Source: Perca fluviatilis
Lineage: Eukaryota; Chordata; Actinopteri; Perciformes; Percidae
Length of the DNA stretch: 64,000 nt
Direction: 5' to 3'
NCBI RefSeq assembly: GCF_010015445.1
Contig: NC_053128.1
Span: forward strand, 12,684,184-12,748,183
Shown: piece by piece, positions 61,208 through 64,000 of the stretch
Layout of the letters: the number at the start of each line of letters is the position of its first letter
Numbering within the stretch: position 1 is the first letter of the stretch
Notes under the pieces: model-generated
What the model was told of the DNA's origin: nothing
Database searches by the model: none
Seen by the model: only the letters and a program-made list of their open reading frames with translations
Made by a program: the position numbers and the translations under genes

Positions 61208-61762
61208 CACATGTGTCATACTCAAGGCCCGCGGGCCAAATCCGGCCCCTTGCAGATTTCGATCCGGCCTGTATATCAATTTGGGTTCACAATAAAATTT
61301 GGCCCGCCTAGATGTGCGCCAAACCAAAAACACAAGAAAGTGTTTTTTTAAACTGCAATTACCTGACATTCAAAGCAGACATATGGCAGATTTGCCGACT
61401 CTGAGACTCAGACATTGCCCCAGAAGCTGTATCATTGTTTTGCTTGATTTGCTAAATTCTATGATGGCTAAGGAACACTTTTGTAGGGCTTCATGTCAAC
61501 AAAAATGCGACAAAAAGGCGTACAAAAATGTCGGAAAAAGCAACAAATTTACAAAAAAGTGAGAAATGTCTGAGAAAGCTACAAAAAAGTCTGAACGAAA
61601 ACAACAAAAATGAGGAAAAAAGCTACCAAAATGTTAAAAAAAAAAAGAAAAAAAAGTGAGATACAGTAACGAAAGCACGTCAATAAACTCTCCATGTCTG
61701 GCCCTTGGTGTGATTCTCTTTTTCCAGTGTGGCCCTTAGTGAAAATGAGTTTGACACCCCTG
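61208..61762 (+). mobile_element. hAT-like MITE, copy 2 of a pair
   Basis: The ends cacatgtgtcatactcaagg and gagtttgacacccctg. GTCTAAAT lies directly outside both ends (61200-61207, 61763-61770), a perfect 8-bp duplication. More complete than the copy at 29457, with the aggcccgcgggccaaatccg block at the left and an extra ~55 bp in the middle. Confidence 0.9.
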
Positions 61763-61770
61763 GTCTAAAT

Positions 61771-62025
61771 GGATGTGCCAGAGCTGCCTGAAAGGCTCTG
61801 CTGGAGTGGACAGTATTACCTATCAAAACATTTGTCATTTGAATGCGTTTTGCAGGCACATACAAACATCTACGTGCACATTCAAGTGGCTTTCATGGAT
61901 ATCTGACCATTCCTCAGTTGCTTGACGTCAATGGAGCAAACTGCTCAACCTCACCTCTGGACACTGAGCCAGGTGGGATACTTTCTGGTTAAAGTCGCTT
62001 TTCTTCTCTTCCTCTCACACTCACA

Positions 62026-62028
<3 letters not shown>
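61771..62028. other. unique sequence, nothing recognised
   Basis: Short stretch with no supported feature. Confidence 0.4.
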
Positions 62029-62098
<70 letters not shown>

Positions 62099-62352
62099 TC
62101 GTAAAAAGGGCAGAGACAGCCCAGAAATGTCTATTTCACTGGACACTAATCAAAAGGGAACAGGCCTTTACCTTCTTGGCACACACCACACTAAACACAC
62201 AGTGACAGCTGCTGACGCATGGAAACACACACTCGCACACACATATACACACAAAAATGCAGCTGCAAGTCTTGGCATAAACAAAGATGCGTATGCGACA
62301 AATTAATATGAAGCGCACAAAAAAGGCACCCACAAGCAGCAACACTTACACA

Positions 62353-62390
<38 letters not shown>

Positions 62391-62575
62391 CGCGCACACA
62401 CACACAGCGCACACACACACACACACAAAGCACAGACATTACTGTCTTGCTGCATATCAACTGTAGGAAAGCAGAGCAAACAGAGGAGACAAGATAATAA
62501 TACAGTCAGTCAGTTTATTCCACTACCTCTGGATGGGTAATTAGAGTGAGAAAGGGAGAGAGACGCAGGAGAAAA

Positions 62576-62632
<57 letters not shown>

Positions 62633-62955
62633 AAGAGAAAACCCAATGAACCCTGGCTCACTTCAATTTACACATAATCTTTTTTTTTTATGAAGAGTTT
62701 GATCAAAAGGCACTTTTGAATCAAAGATAACTTACATAATGTAGTGGCCCAAGGACCATTTTAAACCGGTTAATGCAATGATCTTGGTCATCTTTGAAAA
62801 AATGAGCAGGGTGCGCAGATATGACAGGAAGAAAAGGACAGAGGAGAGCAACATTATGGTGCTCTAATGTTGGTATAGAAATGTAGGAGAGGAGAGGAGA
62901 GGAGAGGAGAGGAGAGGAGAGGAGAGGAGAGCAATAAACGAGAGGAGAGGAGAGC
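62029..62955. repeat. microsatellite cluster: (CA)n, (GA)n, (GGAGA)n
   Basis: (CA)n 62029-62096, (CA)n with CGCG interruptions 62355-62427, (GA)n 62579-62628, and a pentanucleotide (GGAGA)n 62886-62931 with a second piece at 62941-62954. Confidence 0.95.
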
Positions 62956-63370
62956 AAGAAAGGGTTAAGGTATGGGTCAACTGTGATTGGATGGATAGAT
63001 GAAGGAAGGTGTGGAATTAGCCAAAGCAAAAGCAAGCAAAGAAGGTTTAGGACAGCAACAGCGCATCTTACACTGCCAATTACCAGATATGCTTTAACAA
63101 TTTTGTTTCATGCAGGGCATTTGAGTGGAACAGAGCTGGAGCATTGCCAATTTAATTTGAGCAAGGGGCAGCATTTTAGAAGACTAGAAGTGATGCTCCA
63201 GCTGCTCAAGTTTAGCCACTAAAGTATGCTCCAATTGGCTTTAAAGCCACCGAAAAACAAAAAAACATGCGCCTAATATCTTTTGACGCGGATGTGTGCC
63301 CTTCCCAGAATGCCCCAGTTTGACCATGTCTTAACTTCGGTCTTGTATGGCAACTAAATCTGCATGGATT
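62956..63370. other. unique sequence, nothing recognised
   Basis: No supported feature. Confidence 0.4.
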
Positions 63371-63945
63371 ACCCTATTTTACCACATGTATTTTACCCAG
63401 TTGCCCGTTAACTGTGTTAACTGCGTCTTGTCTTCTTTTGGTTTCTCTTGATAAAGCCATCACTTCTGCATGGTTTTGAAAATAATAGGGTTTGTGTATT
63501 TCTAGCAGAGGAGGTACAGCATCTATTTTACTTTTTCTCATCACCGCATGCACAATTTCATATTTTGCTAAATCCTCACGAAGATCCTGAATCCTGCTTT
63601 CTACCTGCACTATTTCCTGTGTTAGGCTCCCGTTGCTTAAACTAAGCTCCTCTGTCTCTAGCTGTGCTTTATCCAACTTAGTCCCCCTCCACTTCAGCTT
63701 CTTCCCGGGGAGACTTTGACTACACCTAGCCCACTTGATCTACGGGCCCCTGTTATGAAATGCAGCTTCATACTGTTTTGCATGTGCAGCTTTCTCCCCT
63801 TTCTCTAACCTATCTGCATTTTTACACAGATGCTTGAACTCTCTCTGGGTTTTTATCTGCTACATCACGTATGAAACGCGCAACATCGTTCACATCTGCC
63901 AGCCAATCCCCAGCCTGACTAACTCTTTACTTTCCTCGTCCGTTT
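63371..63945 (-). pseudogene. decayed retroelement-like coding sequence (gag-like, uncertain)
   Basis: On the minus strand there is an open frame from 63676 to 63374 with a coiled-coil-like stretch (LTQEIVQVESRIQDLREDLA) and a charged C-terminus. Upstream, further protein-like pieces occur in the same or neighbouring frames (AAHAKQYEAAFHN just before a stop near 63750, and ADVNDVARFIRDVADKN near 63900-63845), separated by a stop and a frameshift. A long coherent protein has therefore been broken. The heptad-like, Lys/Glu-rich composition fits a retrotransposon structural protein or a repeat-borne ORF; I recognise no diagnostic motif. Confidence 0.4.
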
Positions 63946-63947
63946 GT

Positions 63948-64000
63948 TAAATGGCGCAGTGGATATGACATGTGCCTTTAGTGTGGGAGATCTGGGTTCA
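63948..64000 (+). repeat. tRNA-like sequence cut by the window end
   Basis: Contains atggcgcagtggata (A-box-like) and ends gatctgggttca (start of a B box), spaced as in a tRNA. The anticodon arm does not pair well, so it is more likely a SINE head or tRNA pseudogene than a functional gene. Confidence 0.45.

Overview
The window looks like teleost (bony fish, perciform-like) nuclear DNA. It is AT-rich and non-coding for long stretches, full of CA/GT, GA/CT and AT microsatellites, and packed with fish-type dispersed repeats: tRNA-derived SINEs, L2-like LINE 3' ends, and hAT, Tc1/mariner, piggyBac-like and TTAA-target non-autonomous DNA transposons. There are no operons, bacterial genes, CRISPR arrays or rRNA genes.

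The only gene I can identify is the ciliary neurotrophic factor receptor alpha gene, cntfr, on the minus strand. Two consecutive coding exons are visible: 4146..4029 (start of the first cytokine-receptor fibronectin III domain) and 266..100 (rest of that domain). Both have correct splice sites and compatible phases across a 3.76 kb intron. Downstream exons (second FNIII domain, WSxWS motif, GPI-anchor signal) lie left of base 1. I could not find the Ig-domain or signal-peptide exons in the 60 kb to the right, so 4147-64000 is most simply a very large upstream intron of cntfr, or that intron plus upstream flank.

Layout. 1-4146: cntfr exons and an intron holding two nested transposon clusters (hAT-like with a Tc1/mariner element inside; piggyBac-like with a 9-10-bp-TSD MITE inside). 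4147-8755: mostly unique sequence with one regulatory candidate near 6.97 kb. 8760-10545: a TTAA-target MITE, then a MITE that carries a 12-copy array of a 30-bp CCAAT-box unit and sits inside a palindromic AT-rich sequence. 13.8-20.2 kb: three hAT-like elements and a copy of a 440-bp dispersed repeat. 20-29 kb: microsatellites, a SINE and a TTAA MITE. 29-36 kb: hAT-like copies, LINE 3' ends and an unrecognised ORF. 36-45 kb: more dispersed repeat, a SINE with target duplication and a tRNA-like repeat. 45-57 kb: microsatellites, two copies of a foldback element, an L2 fragment with a MITE in its tail, and a SINE with an internal deletion. 57-63 kb: long CA/GT tracts, a tandem duplication and a second hAT-like copy. 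63.4-64 kb: a decayed retroelement-like ORF on the minus strand and a tRNA-like sequence at the edge.

Transposon limits were set by reading terminal inverted repeats and target-site duplications directly. Family names come from those features and from memory of fish repeats, not from a search. I found no convincing new biological system. The most unusual item is the CCAAT-box array at 9916-10265, which contains a perfect 145-bp higher-order duplication.
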